From: Alopecurus myosuroides
Lineage: Eukaryota; Streptophyta; Magnoliopsida; Poales; Poaceae
Reading direction: 5' to 3'
Length of the DNA stretch: 64,000 bases
NCBI GenBank assembly: GCA_028641055.1
Contig: CM054060.1
Coordinates: 206,670,445-206,734,444, forward strand
Both the position numbers and the translations under genes were made by a program. The notes beneath the pieces were generated by a model that was given only the letters and a program-made list of their open reading frames with translations, was not told the DNA's origin and made no database searches. The first letter of the stretch is position 1. The number at the start of each line of letters is the position of its first letter. Below, piece after piece: positions 44,738 through 56,800 of this stretch.

Positions 44738-46765
44738 TTATCCCTTGTGCATAAGCACTATAGGAAGCATAGTAGGATCCTCCCTAAATTCTCTCAAGTC
44801 CTCTCTAGTAGCTAGCATGCACAATAAGCTCACTCCCTCACTTTTATTTTTACCACTCGAATTGGATGTCCTATTTTCACTCACAACACTCTTATTTTCA
44901 CTCTCTTTCTTTTCAACACTCTCAGGAATTTTTTGTCTAAATTCATTTACAATTTGTTGTGGTGTCATAGGTCTCAACAATATATCCTTTTCCTTCCACT
45001 TGAGTTGATAGGTATTTTCTCTCCCATCATGTATCACACTCCTATCAAATTGCCAAGGCCTCCCAAGCAACATGTGACAAACTGACATGGGCACCACATC
45101 ACACTCAATGGTGTCTTTATAAGGCCCAATTTGGAATTCAACTCTCACCATGTGGGTAACCTTCATCTCTCCTTTATCACTAAGCCATTGTATATGATAA
45201 GGATGAGGGTGTGTAATGTATCTCAACTTCAATTTTGCACACAAATCTTTGCTTGCCAAATTTCTGCAACTACCACCATCAATAATAACCTTGCAAGCCA
45301 ATTGGGGACCAACAATTGCTCTTGTTTGAAATAAGTTGCATCTTTGACTTTCAGGACTTGGAAGAATACTCAGTGTTCTAGGTGTGCAAAAAAAAGTAGG
45401 ATATGTGGAAGGATATGCATCAAGAGGGCCATCATCATCATCATAAGCATCCTCTTGAGTAGGATCAGCATCATCACCAGTCGCATACTCATTGTCCTCA
45501 TTAATAAGCATAATCTTTTTATTTGGACAATCTCTCTTGAAGTGGCCTTTACCTCCACATGTATGGCAGCTCATGTCCCTATTTCGAGCTGTAGAAGAAG
45601 TGGATCCACTTGCACTAGCTATTGGTTGTGCTTGCCTCTTAGACATAGAGGTAGAACCTTCATTTTTTGTAGTGGAAACCCCACGGCTAGGGGTAGGTTG
45701 TGGCAATGGTGGTGAAGAAAAAGAAGACCTATTAGGAAAAGGTCTCCTTGGAGCCATAAGAGCCTCCTCGGCCAATTGCTTCTCAGTCTCCCTTGCTTGG
45801 TGCAACAATTCATTCATATCATTATATTGTGTATGCCTCACAATGCTCTTAATTTTGAATTGCAAACCTGAAAGGAACCTTTGCATAGTGTGCTCAACAT
45901 CCTCTCTCACTCTAGCTCTTTGCAATATCAACTCCATCTCTCTATAATAAGCATCCACTGATTTTGTACCTTGCTTCAATTGTTGCAATTTATCATACAA
46001 AGACCTCAAATAATTCTTGGGCACAAACCTATCTCTCATAATTTGCTTCATCTCCCTCCAAGTGAGAATATCAGGATCTCTATTTCTTGCCCTTGTCCTT
46101 TTAATATTATCCCACCATAGCAAAGCATAGCCATCAAAACTTGAGGAAGCAAGCTTGATTTTTCTTTCCTCATTATACTCATGCATCCTCCATAATTTTT
46201 CCATCTTGAGCTCCCACATGAGGTACTCTTCAACATCATCAGTATCAAAATTGAAGGTGGGTAACATGAATTTGGGTTTACCAAGACCATCATCCTCACG
46301 GTTTTGTTCATGGACAGGAACCCTCCTTGCTTGAAAGTCACGGCCAGCACCATGATTAGCTCTACCACCTCCACGGTTAGGAGGCACAAAATTAGCCTCC
46401 TCCTCTTCCTCCTCGGCATCACCAAAAGCACTCCTACCATCCTCTCGGGCAGGAAGTCTTTGATCCAATAAAGTAGCCAAGGCACCAATTCTAGTAGTCA
46501 ATGTATCAAGAGAAGCTTGCATTCTATTAACTTGCTCTTGTGTACCAGCAGCTGTATCAGTAACTTGTCCAATTTGAAGGCCCAAATTCTGAACATGTGT
46601 ATCCATGTCCACTCCATGCTTGTCAATGAGAGTATTTAATTCAGCATGTTTAGAAGCAATAGTGGAGCTCAATTGTTCATGCATCTCCTCCAAATCTGTC
46701 CACTTCACTTGTTCATCACCATGTTTCTTCTTAGCCTGTGTAGAAACATCACTAGGAGCAACCAT
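44738..46765 (-). CDS. C1 gag-protease (675 residues)
   Basis: ATG 46765 gives MVAPSDVSTQAKKKHGDEQV, then a coiled-coil-like heptad region (residues about 25-105), an acidic stretch (DAEEEEEEANF) and the retrotransposon gag domain (LPTFNFDTDDVEEYLMWELK, GYALLWWDNIKR, DRFVPKNYLRSLYDKLQQL). A zinc knuckle CHTCGGKGHFKRDC lies at about residue 405. The protease has IIDGGSCRNLAS instead of the usual DTG or DSG. The same DGGS form is in E1 and is common in plant CRM-type elements. Gag forms the particle and packages RNA, and the protease cleaves the polyprotein. The frame is intact to the TAA at 44738. Confidence 0.94.
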   Translation of the reverse strand: MVAPSDVSTQAKKKHGDEQVKWTDLEEMHEQLSSTIASKHAELNTLIDKHGVDMDTHVQNLGLQIGQVTDTAAGTQEQVNRMQASLDTLTTRIGALATLLDQRLPAREDGRSAFGDAEEEEEEANFVPPNRGGGRANHGAGRDFQARRVPVHEQNREDDGLGKPKFMLPTFNFDTDDVEEYLMWELKMEKLWRMHEYNEERKIKLASSSFDGYALLWWDNIKRTRARNRDPDILTWREMKQIMRDRFVPKNYLRSLYDKLQQLKQGTKSVDAYYREMELILQRARVREDVEHTMQRFLSGLQFKIKSIVRHTQYNDMNELLHQARETEKQLAEEALMAPRRPFPNRSSFSSPPLPQPTPSRGVSTTKNEGSTSMSKRQAQPIASASGSTSSTARNRDMSCHTCGGKGHFKRDCPNKKIMLINEDNEYATGDDADPTQEDAYDDDDGPLDAYPSTYPTFFCTPRTLSILPSPESQRCNLFQTRAIVGPQLACKVIIDGGSCRNLASKDLCAKLKLRYITHPHPYHIQWLSDKGEMKVTHMVRVEFQIGPYKDTIECDVVPMSVCHMLLGRPWQFDRSVIHDGRENTYQLKWKEKDILLRPMTPQQIVNEFRQKIPESVEKKESENKSVVSENRTSNSSGKNKSEGVSLLCMLATREDLREFREDPTMLPIVLMHKG

Positions 46766-48206
46766 GATTAATGGGTTAGTGAAATAAACAAATTGCTATG
46801 GGTTGTGGTGCTCTCTCTCAACTCACTCAAAACCAGAAAAAGAGGTGATCCTTACTGCTCCAAAGTGAATAGAAAATCTTACCACAAGTAATAGCAACTA
46901 ATGTGACTTGGTGTGAAGAATAGAATACCTAACAAAGGTAAAACAGGTTATATGGTGGGGCTTGGTATGGATACCTAACAATCACCAATTAACAAGTCCT
47001 ATTGTTGTTTGTGAATGATACAAAATAACACCTAGGAAACACACACCAAAATTGGAGACAAATGTGGCAATGCAAATATATGTAGGAAATTTTGCAATGC
47101 TCTAGAAAGACACTAGCCAAGCTCAATGATAATCAGGCACAAGATTGCTCAATGTGTAGTGTCAATGATAGCAATGAAAACAGCTCCAAATGATAGTAAT
47201 AGCAATGTATCTCAATGGCCTTTCTTTTAGCTTTTTCTGTTTTTCTCTTTTTCTATTTTCTGTTTTTCTCCTTTTTTTTATACTTTTTATGGCCGAAAAA
47301 TAACTAAAGGAGCAACTGAAAATAAATGCTAGATCAATGTGACACAATATGAGAATGAGCAGCCTGAAAAGAGCAATAAAATAGCTAGTCTTGTGGGCAA
47401 GGTACCTAGTTTGTTGCTGTAGAGAGGCTGTGTCTAAGGTTCACAAAGATTGGATTTGATAACCTAATGAAAGTGTAAACAAAAATCTAAAGAAAATGCA
47501 CTAAGGTGGACAAGATGACTCACGGCAGAAAACTTGCACCACGGCAGCAAAACAGGGGGTTTTGGACTCACGGCAGGGTACCGTGGCAGAAAACTGCGCA
47601 AAAACCTGGCGTAGACGAGCTCACGGCAGAGAAAAATTCTCACGGCAACGGAGGCAGAGAAAACAGCGCAAAGCGAGCCCGCGGCAGCGAAAATTGGAGC
47701 GAAAGTGTACGGCGCGCGTAGTGGAGCGGTGGATTGCGGGCGATCGGTTTGGTAAGCGAGCTGCGGGGTTTTCGGCGGATTTGTAAGCGCGCGCTGGTGG
47801 ATTCCGAGTTCGGCTAGGAGACGTGTACCGCGGCAGCGTTTTGGTGCGAGCTGCGGCAGGAATCGAATCCGATGGCAACTAGAAACCAAAACCCGAGAGA
47901 AACAAGGTGCTACTCGGATTGGAAACACAAGGCCTTGCGGGTAGCTAATTTTTTTGGATTTTTGGATATAAACTCAACTCGAAAAATAAGAACAACTAAG
48001 AAACCTAACCCTAACCGAAACCTAAAGATTAAAAAGATGAAAAAGGAACACAAAATCAAGACACAAAACAGCACTAAAACTTGAAAACTAGTAATTATCT
48101 AAGGCTATGGCAAACACTAATACTATTTTTTGTGGCTTTTTCTGGATAGGTAATAAAAACAACTCGAATCTAAAAGGATAGATACAGCTCACCGAGTAAA
48201 CCCAGT
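46766..48206 (-). other. C1 leader with CGGCAG-rich segment
   Basis: About 1.4 kb between the primer-binding site and gag. The part at 47515-47870 repeats CACGGCAG/CGGCAG words at irregular spacing and has matching inverted pieces (for example CACGGCAGGGTACCGTGGCAG), which would fold into hairpins. A 154-codon frame there is probably by chance. Poly-pyrimidine and A-rich tracts flank it. Confidence 0.6.
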
Positions 48207-48218
48207 AATCTGATACCA
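48207..48218 (-). other. C1 primer-binding site
   Basis: The minus strand reads TGGTATCAGATT, three bases from the 5' LTR, complementary to initiator methionine tRNA over at least the first nine bases. Confidence 0.85.
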
Positions 48219-48221
48219 AGA

Positions 48222-49122
48222 TGATAAGGGGTAGCCCGATCTTCTCAATGAACTCTCTTGATAAATTGATAACCAATGTGATACCTCGCTCTCTCCTTTG
48301 GCTAAACCCTGTTACCAATTGCAACAGCACTTAACCCCTTCGGATATTCGAGACTCCACACTCTTGCACATGTAGCCACCGACTACAAGTGGTCCTATTT
48401 CTCCTTATTCCCAGTGGAACAGCAGAATACACTCAGATTTGCAAGGTATATGATTCAAGATGAATGCTTCAAGCAATACAATCTAGAAGTCTAGGGTTTT
48501 TGTTTTAACGTAGTCTAACCTAATCTATGCGCCCCAAAGGGTATATATGAGGGGTGGGGTACGGCCACAAGGTACATTGCGCAAGCAACACTCACCAACC
48601 CGAATAGGAACCCAACATGGGTCTTGTTTTGGACTTGGACTCAACCACAATAGATACAAACCGACCCATGCTAGGGGATGCGGCCATGATGGTATACAAA
48701 CCATGTTTAACTATAATTGGACTCTATATGGCGCATTGATACTTCCTTGTGGGCGCCCTCCTCTTGTTATGTCCCTCCATGAGTGTGGAATAACAATCTA
48801 GCACTTGTTTTCCACACTTGTAGAATTGTTTTCATCATGTTCAACATTTGTTTTCAGCTCCTCTTCATCCATGTGCATCATCTCTCCTTGTTCTCCCTCC
48901 TTAATGCTTGTGTTATCAACAAACCTAAGAATACAAACATGCATGGATTTAGGTAGTATAAAGCTCTCATAATCACAAATGTTATACTCAAGTAGGAGTG
49001 AATTCACCTGTTGTTGTAATAATTTAGTCCTTGATCTTGTCATAGGACCAATCCTTACTTCATCATTCTTTGTAGGAATATCATGTGAAATAATAGGTGA
49101 AACACTAGGGATGTCCTCATCA
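48222..49122 (-). repeat. C1 5' LTR
   Basis: 901 bases, nearly identical to 26715-27616. Because pol ends inside the 3' LTR, this copy also carries the last pol codons as an orphan frame (48798-49043), which is not a separate gene. Confidence 0.93.
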
Positions 49123-49127
49123 CCAAG

Positions 49128-49531
49128 TCCTCAGTTTACCCCTTCTCTTCTTCGGTCAGTTGGTTCTTCGAGGAGCTTCTCTGCACAACCTTACTCTCTA
49201 AATGAACCAGAGGAGTACCATCAGGATTGGGCGAGTCTTTTACGTAAAACCACCAAGTCCTCCACCCGGAAACTGAGTCGATGAAGCCCATCTTGAAGTA
49301 AGCCGCCTTTGGGTTCATTTGGATGTTGCAGCCCTGACTTCGTGGGGCGAGGAAGCCCATCTTGAAGTAAACCAGGCCACCACGCCACACCCCGGCGCGG
49401 CAAGGGGTGGGACCGCGCCCTCCTGTGGCGTGGACGCCTCGATGCCCCCCTCCCCCGACGCCGCCCTTTCGACTACTTAAACCTTCTGACCTAAAAAACG
49501 TTGTGGGATTCGTCATATTCCTCATAAACAC
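49128..49531 (-). pseudogene. Host gene upstream exon, gypsy-type transposase-like
   Basis: The minus-strand frame contains NPKAAYFKMGFIDSVSGWRT followed by WWFYVKDSPNPDG, a pattern seen in grass proteins annotated as gypsy-type putative transposases, and ends EEEKG at a GTAAAC that is either a stop frame or a splice donor. The intron would have held the C1 insertion site. The N-terminal 50 codons (Gly-rich) are probably not coding. It is the upstream part of the unit at 12678-12805, 25969-26288 and 26451-26709. Confidence 0.5.
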
Positions 49532-50168
49532 ACCCGAACGCCGCCGCCTCCACGAAACTCAATTCTAGCACCCTGCCGAGACGGGGATTGGAAAGAGATC
49601 ATCGCCATCATCACCATCTCTCCATCAACCGTCCATGATTCCCCCACCGATGTGTGAGTAATCCCCGCCGTAGACAGAGAGGGACGGTAGCAATTGGATG
49701 AGATCGTTCAAATAATTGCCAGATTGTTAGGAAACGATGCCTAGTATCTTCAATCCAGATCCCGAGACCCCAAAGTGACAACAATTGGGATAATAAGCTA
49801 TCTTCAATCAGGGTGCATGAAAGCATACTAAAAGACTTCAATATGTGTACTCCTCGGCTTTATTTTGGTGTACTCCTCAGCTTTATTTTGGTGGCTGGTT
49901 CCGAGATGGCTGATTTATTTGGCAACGGTTGATCCATACATAATATTCTGGATGTTTTGTTCATACTTGTTACCTTTTTTATATATTAGAAAAACATCCG
50001 TGTGCATCGTGGGCTGAGGCCATGCTCCCATTTCGGAAAAAGAAAAGTTACATTCCTTTCAAACAGAAGTATACCACTGCAATACAATCTACTAGTTAAT
50101 ATTCTTACAAACAATTATCGAAATTTGCACAAAATAGTACTCCCATTATCAAAATTTGCATAAAATAG
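49532..50168. other. No gene recognised
   Basis: The stretch contains a CATCATCACCATC-rich segment (49600-49625), a 22-bp near-perfect tandem duplication of GTACTCCTC(G/A)GCTTTATTTTG at about 49847-49893 and A/T-rich sequence. No coding frame is credible. Confidence 0.5.
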
Positions 50169-50170
50169 TA

Positions 50171-50340
50171 CACCCTCTGTATTGCATCGAAATCTAAGAT
50201 GTTTTACCATTTCCTAGCCAAAACATACCTAGACATGTTTTAGTGCAACATACACATGAATCTACTAACACTAAAACTTTAGTCTAGATACGTGTTGTCT
50301 ATTAAATGCTAAAACATCTTATATTTTGATACAGAGGGAG
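50171..50340. mobile_element. Stowaway-type MITE
   Basis: 170 bases between TA dinucleotides (50169-50170 and 50341-50342), with imperfect terminal inverted repeats CACCCTCTGTAT... and ...ATACAGAGGGAG. The TA duplication and CTCCCTC ends are those of Tc1/mariner-related Stowaway elements. It lies about 530 bases downstream of the eRF3 stop. Confidence 0.85.
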
Positions 50341-50866
50341 TAGTAAACAAGGAAACTTTTAATGTACTAGCTATGGAGGCCGAGGCACATGGATTATGGT
50401 TGTATATCCTCAACATTTAAGCACATTGGCATGCAATCCAGCTTCGAGATCACACCTAGGATCGAAGAATGTGTCTCACCGCAAAAAAAATTGCTCATCC
50501 ACCTAGCACCAAATATAGCAGTGTAAATACAAGCCAATGATGAAACATACAAAACCAACCTGTAATATGTGTGTCCGTTTTCTTCATATATGATAGTCAT
50601 TTTTTACCACCCAAACCATTAATTGGTTATAGATGATTCGTTTGTCCATAAAAACTCCCAGTGTTAAAATAGACTGTTGGCTAAAATTAGATATTGCGAG
50701 TGATTGGTAGTAAATTGCCAATTTTTAAAGTGCATATTACAATACTGTAGCGGAAAAGTACAGGTATTAGCGGCGCAATTGTCTTAAAAGATAATTATTA
50801 ATCGGAACATATTAGAACTGGGCCACACAAAGTAGTTCTCCTGTACCCACCTTCTGGAAAATTGGC

Positions 50867-53800
50867 TTAAGCTTTAAATGTTGAGCTCCCAGTTGGGGGA
50901 ACAGCAACAACTTTTCCTACAGCAATTGTTTTACCTGCGACCAATTCAACATGCAAGGAGTTTGACAGAGTCCAAGAAACATAAAGAACAAGTCAAACAA
51001 GGAAAATAGCAATATCATTAGATATGATGGTCAGATTACTTAGCTTTGAAAATATAAAAATAGAACACCTGGTACAGCTTTTGCTTAGGTGAAACTGAAG
51101 AAAGAACCAAGCCTTTGATGATTGCTTGCGTATCTTAAAGTCACGTACGTTATTATAGAATAACAAAACTAAACTAACAAAAGAGGTTGCAATTAGATAA
51201 AATTTACTGAACGAAATAAGAAATATGTTTTGTTGCACAGATATTAAGAGTTATGTAACATTGTTATTTAATTACACTACATGTTTTTGTAGAGTGCGCT
51301 GTATCTGATCCATGGTATTAGATAGAAGGCCCTAGAAGGACCATTGCACTACCATCTGGACACAGTGGGATCGCAATACCACACCAGAAGCCCACTTGGC
51401 GATGTCCCTCAATACAATTATAATCCCTCAGGATATCTTTAAAAACCTCTCCTTTTCACGGAAGAAGTGATGTAAGATATTAATGATCATTTATAGGTTA
51501 AAACATGGCATCTTCTGTTCATCTGATACGGTGGGTTCCACAGGCATCACCATGTCAAGCGCTTCAAGTGTCACACCCATTGAACAACTCATGGCCATAA
51601 CGGCATACAAAAGTGAATTTTCCCCTTTACCCATGTCCATCTACCACTCCCGAGAATGGTATAGTACCCTTTGCACATTAAGTTTAAACCAAGAAGGCTG
51701 CAAGCAAAGGAGAATGTCGAGTATGCACCAGCGATCAAGCCCTCCAAGGGGGGAGCATGGTAGAGAACGAAAAACAAGCTCATTTGTGGCAAGTGTGAAG
51801 CATGGAGACAAAGGAAGAAGCTGCCTTCGGTTGTACACACGAGGTTATGGAACCCCGGATAGTCCGGCACAGAAAGTACAGACACTCCAAGCGGTCATCT
51901 GAACGACCCCAGACTGAATGCCAGACAGTTCGAGCCATCTGAGCTGGACCATCTGGGCTGATACAGAAAATTGGGCAAACAGCCTATGTAAACCTCTTTG
52001 AGGCCCATGATTGGGTGGCTGTGGGTGTAGGCCCATAAATACCCCTTCCCCGTCTCCTTCTAGGATTAGACTTTTTTTTAACAGAATAGGGTTAGACTAG
52101 ATATGATGTCTTGGATTGTTAGAATCCACATTTGGGTGGAATGGAATTAGGTTTCAAGTTAGAGTTTGGTTGATTTGAGTTCAATTTCCAAAGGCCTTCA
52201 CATTGGCGTTTGTTCTTGTGTTTGCCTTCTTGAGTTTGATTCACTATTTATCCTTCAATCTGTCAAGGCCAGGGGCCATATCAACTTCATACCTTCCGTT
52301 GTCACGATTGGTTTTGTAAGTTTACATTGTCACTGCTCCTACATCTTGAAACTTTTTGGTTCTGAAAACCTCTAGATAGAGGTAGCACCCTAAGGCCTTG
52401 TCCCGTTAATCCCCTCCACAAGTGAATTGGAGTGGATTGGAGGGGACTACGGGGATTTTGACTTGCATGAGATTCAATACAACTCTATCCCTGTTGATCC
52501 CCTCTAAAATTCAGCCAACCGAACAAGCCCTAAGGGGAAGAAGCACTGGATGTTTCCTCTTTGGCATGTACTGACTTAAACCATATGTATTCAGTACAAG
52601 ATGAAATAGGGACGCAAATTATTTTCTTAAACATAACTAAATATGTGTGTACTTGCCTTCTGTCCGCAGTGTAAATCTTCCAAGCTGAGGAGAGTCGGAG
52701 AAGTTCTCGATGCAAATCAAGTTACTGACCTGATGCAGAACTAAGATTAGCAAAATATAAAATGCTCAAATTTTGACACCGCTCTGGTTTTATGGGATAA
52801 CCTGAACACGGCAAACAACAACAGCTCCGTTCTTCACAAAAAGAGGTTTCCTCTTTGGCTTTTTCTTCTTTGGGTCACTTTCTTTCTTCCTCTTCAGATC
52901 AATTTCCTCTATGAGCTCTACAATCTCACATTCCTCAACTACAGAGTGGATATGCAAAACTGCCTTGTAGCCAGCAGTGAAGATCGCCTACCACAGCAAG
53001 ATCATATTATAAAATCTCACTCCTCCACTGCGTACATATAGCAGAAGACTAAATGGTACTCCCTCCGTCCTGGTGTATAAGGCACATATAGCAATTCTCT
53101 AAGTCCTAGGTATTCATTCATTGGGGTTTAAACATCACATGCATTGGTGGAGAGGGATGGAGAGAGGCAACCACACACTAATTAGAAGAGAATTAATGCA
53201 AAATGTGTCTAATAGATGGGACTGCATGTTTTTGGTAGTATGCCCTATACACCAGGACGGAGGGAGTACAAGGCCACAATCTCACATTACAGGTATCAAG
53301 GCAAAAAAAATTGAACTGATTAATGCCTAGCAAAGCCAGCTTGTTTAGCCTCGTGTTCCGGGTTAATAAATGGGTGCATGCAACTCCTCTTTCTCTATTG
53401 GCTCTCTTGAGAAGCACAGGTGCATCACACAACCCTATGCATGCATGAATACAATGGTGATTGGGTTGGGTAATTAATGACATCAGTTGTTTTTCTCCAT
53501 ACAAGGAGAACATCATTAGTTTTGCCTCGGTTAGAGTTTGTGGCCTTGTAAAGAAGCAAAAAATGTATATTTGGTAGTGGCCTTGTATATAAAGACGGAG
53601 GGAGTAGGAAATGTATAAGTGGATTGTACTAGCCCTTTCCATAAATTCGTACTTTTGGTTGCGTTGGCTAGTGCATGAAGCTTGACATGGTATGAGAGCC
53701 CAGGGTCTCGAGCTCTTGAGTCCTGACTTTCGCAATTTATTCTATAATTGATGTTGCCCCCTCTTTGTCCACGTATGTGCCTCTTGAGCCATACCTCTAA

Positions 53801-56800
53801 GACTCGAGCGTTGTCGCTCTCTTCCGGTTTCCACGTGTTGACTTTCTCTTCTACCATCACACGTGAGAGGGGATGTTTAAGTGTATAAGTGGATTGCACT
53901 AGCCCTTTCCATCAGTTCGTACTTTTGGTTGCGTTGGCTAGTGCTCGAAGCTTGACATATACCTTTTCAAACCATTCAGTAATGGCAAAAGGAGAACATA
54001 CAGTACCATCGTGAAATAAGATCACATAAAATTATAGGTTCTAACAGCAGTACTAATATGTTTTCTATGATTTTAACCTAAACTTTGTTTGTTTCATTGA
54101 CAGCACTAAAAACAGGCACCTCCCGGCCAATCAGAAATGAATAGCCAGCCTCCAGGAATCAGCATCACAGATATTGAACGCAGCAACCTAAGAGCATCTC
54201 CACCCGCCCCCGCCCCCTCCCCCCCAGCAGCCCTTTTTTATCGCCGGCGCCCATTTTTTTTGCCTAGTCGCGCCCCCATGAGGCCAAATAGCGACGGATT
54301 GGGCCAAAATGTCGCCTGGCGAACCCAGCCCAAACCCAGCGCGCCGGGGGCAACTGGGATGCCGGATGAAGAGAAAATGGCAGGAAAACACGCGAAAACA
54401 ATTCACCGCCGTTTCTCCCCTGCCCCACCCTGTCTCTCACGTCCTCATCGCCTCGGCTGCCGCGTGCATTAACGCCTCCGGTCAGTCCAGACGACACGCG
54501 GCGCGGCGGAGTGGCGAAGTTATGGCGTTGCCGCCGCCGCTTCGTCTATCCAGCCCGCTCGCCGCTACATAGCCCGGCCCTTCTCGCCATTCTATTCTGC
54601 TTCCCCTTCGCCATTCTCTTCAGTCACCCCGCCGCCGCGGCGCGGCCGCCAATTCGGCCGCCGCACCCTACACCTTTGGGAGGCCAGGCTTCTCTACGAT
54701 GCGAACTTCCATGCGCCGCCTGGCATGAGCGCGCCAAAGACATGGCTCCGCCGCCCACCGGCCACGAGCGTGTCGCCAAAATCGAGGAGATTCTGAAGCG
54801 CTTGCCGGAGGAGGAGCGACGCCAGCCGCAGTGGCATCCAGACAACCACGCCTCCTGGACGACGGCGTACTTCCAGGAACGCTTCGAGGCGGAGTGGGCC
54901 GAGATCCCCACCGGCGGCGCTGTTTCGGGGCGCAACAACGCCGCGGGCCGCCACGTCTGGTGGAGCAAACCCGGGCGCACCCTGTCCCGGGTGCTCGCCC
55001 ACATCGAGCGGTTGATGAGCAAGGGTAGAAAACACCGCTCAAGCCCCGATGGCTGCTCCCGTCCCTCTTGTCGTCGTCAAAGCGGAGCTAGAGGAAACGC
55101 CACCGCGTCGCCGGACTCGGAGCCAAAACCCTCGTCATCAACGAACGGCGAGCTCCTCACGACGCCGGCGATGTCATCGTCGTCGTCGTATCGTCGGCGT
55201 CCTCTCCGACAGCGACGACGACGATGACGCCTACCCTTCCCCGTCAATGTTCGTCGGCGACCCAGGGCAGAACACCAGCAGCGCCATGAAGGCCGAGCCA
55301 CCGAGCGACTCCGATGACGACGACGGCGGTGACTACACCAAGATGTACAAGACCCTCGGCATGAATTAGCCTTTTTTTTAAATCGCGTCTACTATGTAAA
55401 ATTCGCCTATATTTAGCCACCTTTAATGAAATCGTCTAGAATTTCGCCGTGTCCATAGTTTTTGCGAAGTTTCGACTTGTTCGCTTGGGGGCACGGCTGG
55501 GACTGTCGCCCCCAGGGCGGAGGCGCTATTTTGCCCCGAAAAAACGGCCCTAGGGGTAAACGGCTGGAGATGCTCTAAACATTGCCGACCTCTATCTTGT
55601 AACTTTATATTGACTAGCATGATGTGCTCAAGTGGAACTTACATTGTCAAGCAACTCTAGTATCTGCAGTTGAGCATTAAATTCGGATACAGCACCAACA
55701 GGATTTCCTACAGGAACAAAAAAATAAGTATTAACAAGCATACAACATCCCCCAAGTCGGTTAACAAAAAGGCTCGACTGCTCCAACGGATAAAAATAAG
55801 TCACGTTTATGGAAAAGGACCAAGGTGCTATACCTAGTCAGGACTACCCAAATAATGTAACAGGATAGACACTGGATTGGGTAAAACAGTACAAATAGGA
55901 GAACATTCAAAACTCCAAGGAACATGAAATGGGCACACAGGGATAATACTTAAGAGTATGGATTTTCTACATGCTACAGAGAGACATGGCATGGACACGT
56001 CCTACCTAGCTTTTCAGAGATACTCTTTCACAAATCGATTTGGTCAAATGCAAATATTCCACTCACGTCTGCTACTTTTTCGAATCACAAAGCAATGTGT
56101 GGCTAAGATAGCTCATGTACCCACATGTAGTACATGTAGATATGCATTTCCAAAATATAGGGTGCACTTCATTGGTCTGGAATTTCCCTGAATTGTCAAT
56201 AAATTAAAAATTGGCGCCTCCAAGAGTTCTTGAACTGTAACTTGCCATATTGTGGTGGGTCATAATAAAACATTTGGGTTGAGCTACTATTAGGTAATTG
56301 AGAATTCAGTTCTTTTTCTTAGCCAAGTAGTTCCAGGACATGTGAAATGAAAGGTGAGAGGACAGACATTCTATAACATAATCCATCTATATTAATTTGA
56401 TTTACCTAGCGAGTAATATACTTTTTCAGTAACAGAACTGAGCCTAAGAGACTACATTCTTCTGTTTCAGTGGGAGACCTACTCCTACCAAGATAACCTA
56501 CTCGGTATCATGGATAGAAAACGCTATCAAACAAACAAATGAAGTAGCAGGGTCCAAGAGTTTGAGAACATGAGTAGAACAGCTCTTTTGCGACTTGAGA
56601 AATATTATTGTACCATAGAGATACATCTAATGAGATTTTCCACTACCTAATAATAACAAACCAAGAGTTCACCATGCCAAAAAGCACACTAACAGATATT
56701 ATTAGTTACTAAAAGACATAAATACAGGGCGGATTTCATCCAACGGAAAGCATGAAATATTATCTTGCCAGTCTGCTTGGAAGTTCAAAAAAAGAATACA

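Larger units (their letters stand above)
26715..49122 (-). mobile_element. C1, CRM-like (centromeric-type) Ty3/gypsy chromovirus, split by T1
   Basis: LTRs of about 901 bases (minus-strand TGATGAGGACATCC to CCTTATCA) lie at 26715-27616 and 48222-49122, flanked by the duplication CCAAG at 26710-26714 and 49123-49127. The primer-binding site is at 48207-48218 and the polypurine tract at 27617-27635. Gag-protease and pol run right to left, and T1 (14.4 kb) interrupts the integrase. Without T1 the element is about 8.0 kb. The LTR size and start, the DGGS protease and a pol frame that runs on into the 3' LTR are traits known from the CRM clade, so CRM-like is the preferred label. The two LTRs differ at only about 15 positions by eye. 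Confidence 0.9.

Noticed and set aside
47464..47928. 154-codon minus-strand frame in the C1 leader
   Set aside because: It arises from the CGGCAG-rich leader. It is Pro/Arg/Ala-biased, and other leaders of the family need checking before calling a gene.
48798..49043. 81-codon frame at the right LTR of C1
   Set aside because: It is the duplicated end of pol in the 5' LTR, not an independent gene.
51483..51902. 139-codon frame in the last eRF3 intron
   Set aside because: No recognised domain, overlapped by frames on the other strand, and within repeat-like DNA.
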